The notes under the pieces are model-generated. The model was not told where the DNA came from and made no database searches. It saw only the letters and a program-made list of their open reading frames with translations. DNA of 15,584 nt from NCBI RefSeq assembly GCF_946478835.1, contig NZ_CAMLDV010000080.1, positions 1 through 15,584 of the forward strand, written 5' to 3'. Of the stretch, positions 14,993 to 15,584 are shown piece by piece (position 1 is the first letter of the stretch; the number at the start of each line of letters is the position of its first letter). The position numbers and the translations under genes were made by a program. This DNA is from an uncultured Bdellovibrio sp. GTDB taxonomy: Bacteria > Bdellovibrionota > Bdellovibrionia > Bdellovibrionales > Bdellovibrionaceae.

Positions 14993-15433
14993 ATGTTTTC
15001 TTTATTTCATAAACGTCACAACTGTTTTTGCGCTTTCTGTAAAAGTCCCCGCCGTATTTATCGTAAGAAGAATATCTCTTTGATGAATATTGTTGGCAGT
15101 GCTTTGGCGTCCATTGTTGTGATGTTCGCGATCTGGCAACAGTGTGATCCGCGCGTGATGATTGCATTCGTGGTGTGCTTGGCTCTTTCGGAAGTGTTCG
15201 TGAAGATTCGCTGGCGCCTTTCAGTTGTTTGTCGTTCTTGCGGATTTGATCCTGTCTTGTATTTGAAGCATCCAGAGCAGGCAGCTCAGAAGGTGAAAGC
15301 ACAGTTGGATATGCGCAAGCAGGATCCAAAGTATTTGCTTGCAAAACCGCTCAATTTGCCCGCAATTCCTGCAGAGAAGGCTAAAGCTCTTCAAGCTAAA
15401 GAAAAAGGCCGCTTGGTCTCCCGCTCTATTTGA
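14993..15433 (+). CDS. Two-helix membrane protein with split zinc-ribbon cysteines
   Basis: The 146-residue protein has a basic N terminus with C-A-F-C at residues 13-16, two hydrophobic segments (about 31-48 and 54-72), and then C-R-S-C-G at 80-84. With two membrane passes and basic residues (RRIYRKK, VKIRWR) beside the helices, both cysteine pairs should lie in the cytoplasm, where they could form one four-Cys zinc ribbon. The rest (about 95-146) is Lys/Ala/Gln-rich and possibly helical. No family or function is recognised. ATG 14993 has no clear Shine-Dalgarno. An ATG at 14985 is in another frame and soon reaches a stop. It lies 45 nt before the glycosyltransferase gene on the same strand, but a link in function is not shown. 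Confidence 0.7.
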   Translation: MFSLFHKRHNCFCAFCKSPRRIYRKKNISLMNIVGSALASIVVMFAIWQQCDPRVMIAFVVCLALSEVFVKIRWRLSVVCRSCGFDPVLYLKHPEQAAQKVKAQLDMRKQDPKYLLAKPLNLPAIPAEKAKALQAKEKGRLVSRSI

Positions 15434-15436
15434 TCT

Positions 15437-15459
15437 AAGAGTTGCCTAAAGGCCCTCTT
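15437..15459 (+). terminator. Weak hairpin after the zinc-ribbon gene
   Basis: AAGAG (15437-15441) with CTCTT (15455-15459), and GCC (15444-15446) with GGC (15451-15453), give an imperfect stem. The T run is only three bases. It may be a poor terminator or chance. Confidence 0.25.
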
Positions 15460-15478
15460 TGTGACAGCTTAGAGGTGC

Positions 15479-15584
15479 ATGAAAACACTCATCGTGATTC
15501 CTACGTACAATGAAAAAGAAAATATTCAGGCGATTGTACCTGCCGTTTTAGCTCAAAACTTGGGCGTCGATATTCTGGTTGTCG
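15479..15584 (+). CDS. Family 2 glycosyltransferase, partial (polyprenol-phosphate mannose synthase-like)
   Basis: Only the first 35 codons lie in the window. They read MKTLIVIPTYNEKENI, followed by a helix and the strand VDILVV. This is the standard nucleotide-sugar binding start of GT2 enzymes, and the PTYNEKENI form is characteristic of dolichol/polyprenol-phosphate mannosyltransferases, which transfer a sugar from a nucleotide donor to a lipid carrier at the membrane. The DxD motif lies beyond the edge, so the exact subtype is inference. ATG 15479 is preceded by AGAGGT (15471-15476). The gene is cut by the window end. Confidence 0.8.
   Translation, partial: MKTLIVIPTYNEKENIQAIVPAVLAQNLGVDILVV

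Overview
The window looks like chromosomal DNA of a Gram-negative bacterium, most likely a Bdellovibrio-like predator (Bdellovibrionota). This placement is inference: it rests on the gene order rimP-nusA-infB-rbfA-truB-rpsO-pnp-M16 peptidase-dut, the moderate GC content, and the small secreted and outer-membrane proteins around it. No rRNA, tRNA, CRISPR array, insertion sequence or phage gene was found. The core is a conserved translation and RNA-metabolism cluster flanked by poorly known envelope genes.

Layout. Bases 1-305 hold a GC-rich inverted-repeat block and a terminator but no convincing gene. Next come a short SurA-like periplasmic protein (306-932) and a GNAT acetyltransferase (936-1373), 3 nt apart. 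A promoter-like sequence, a strong intrinsic terminator and three tandem hairpins precede rimP. Then, all on the plus strand: rimP (ribosome maturation), nusA (transcription elongation/termination), infB (IF2), rbfA (30S maturation), truB (tRNA pseudouridine-55), rpsO (S15), pnp (PNPase), an M16 zinc peptidase and dut (dUTPase). The genes are tightly packed: infB/rbfA and rbfA/truB overlap, and pnp and the peptidase gene are 2 nt apart. The ylxR and nrnA genes often found in this cluster are absent. A secreted protein of unknown function (12340-12885) follows and ends at a bidirectional terminator.

On the minus strand a three-gene unit runs from 14913 to 12956: a putative outer-membrane beta-barrel protein, a membrane-anchored alpha/beta-hydrolase-like protein lacking the nucleophile motif, and a Yip1-type membrane protein. 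Divergent from it is a two-helix membrane protein with a split zinc-ribbon (14993-15433), then the truncated start of a family 2 glycosyltransferase resembling polyprenol-phosphate mannose synthase.

The most interesting signal is non-coding. A short hairpin motif (CGGY, a 3-4 nt loop, GCCG, then usually GCAG) recurs just upstream of four genes of the cluster: infB, rpsO, pnp and dut. In the rpsO and pnp leaders it is followed by further matching segments (CCGAA, then GCTGAA with CAGCA), so the two leaders look like copies of one larger RNA element. The rpsO copy starts about where a good promoter would begin transcription. This could be a shared post-transcriptional control element, or a dispersed palindromic repeat.
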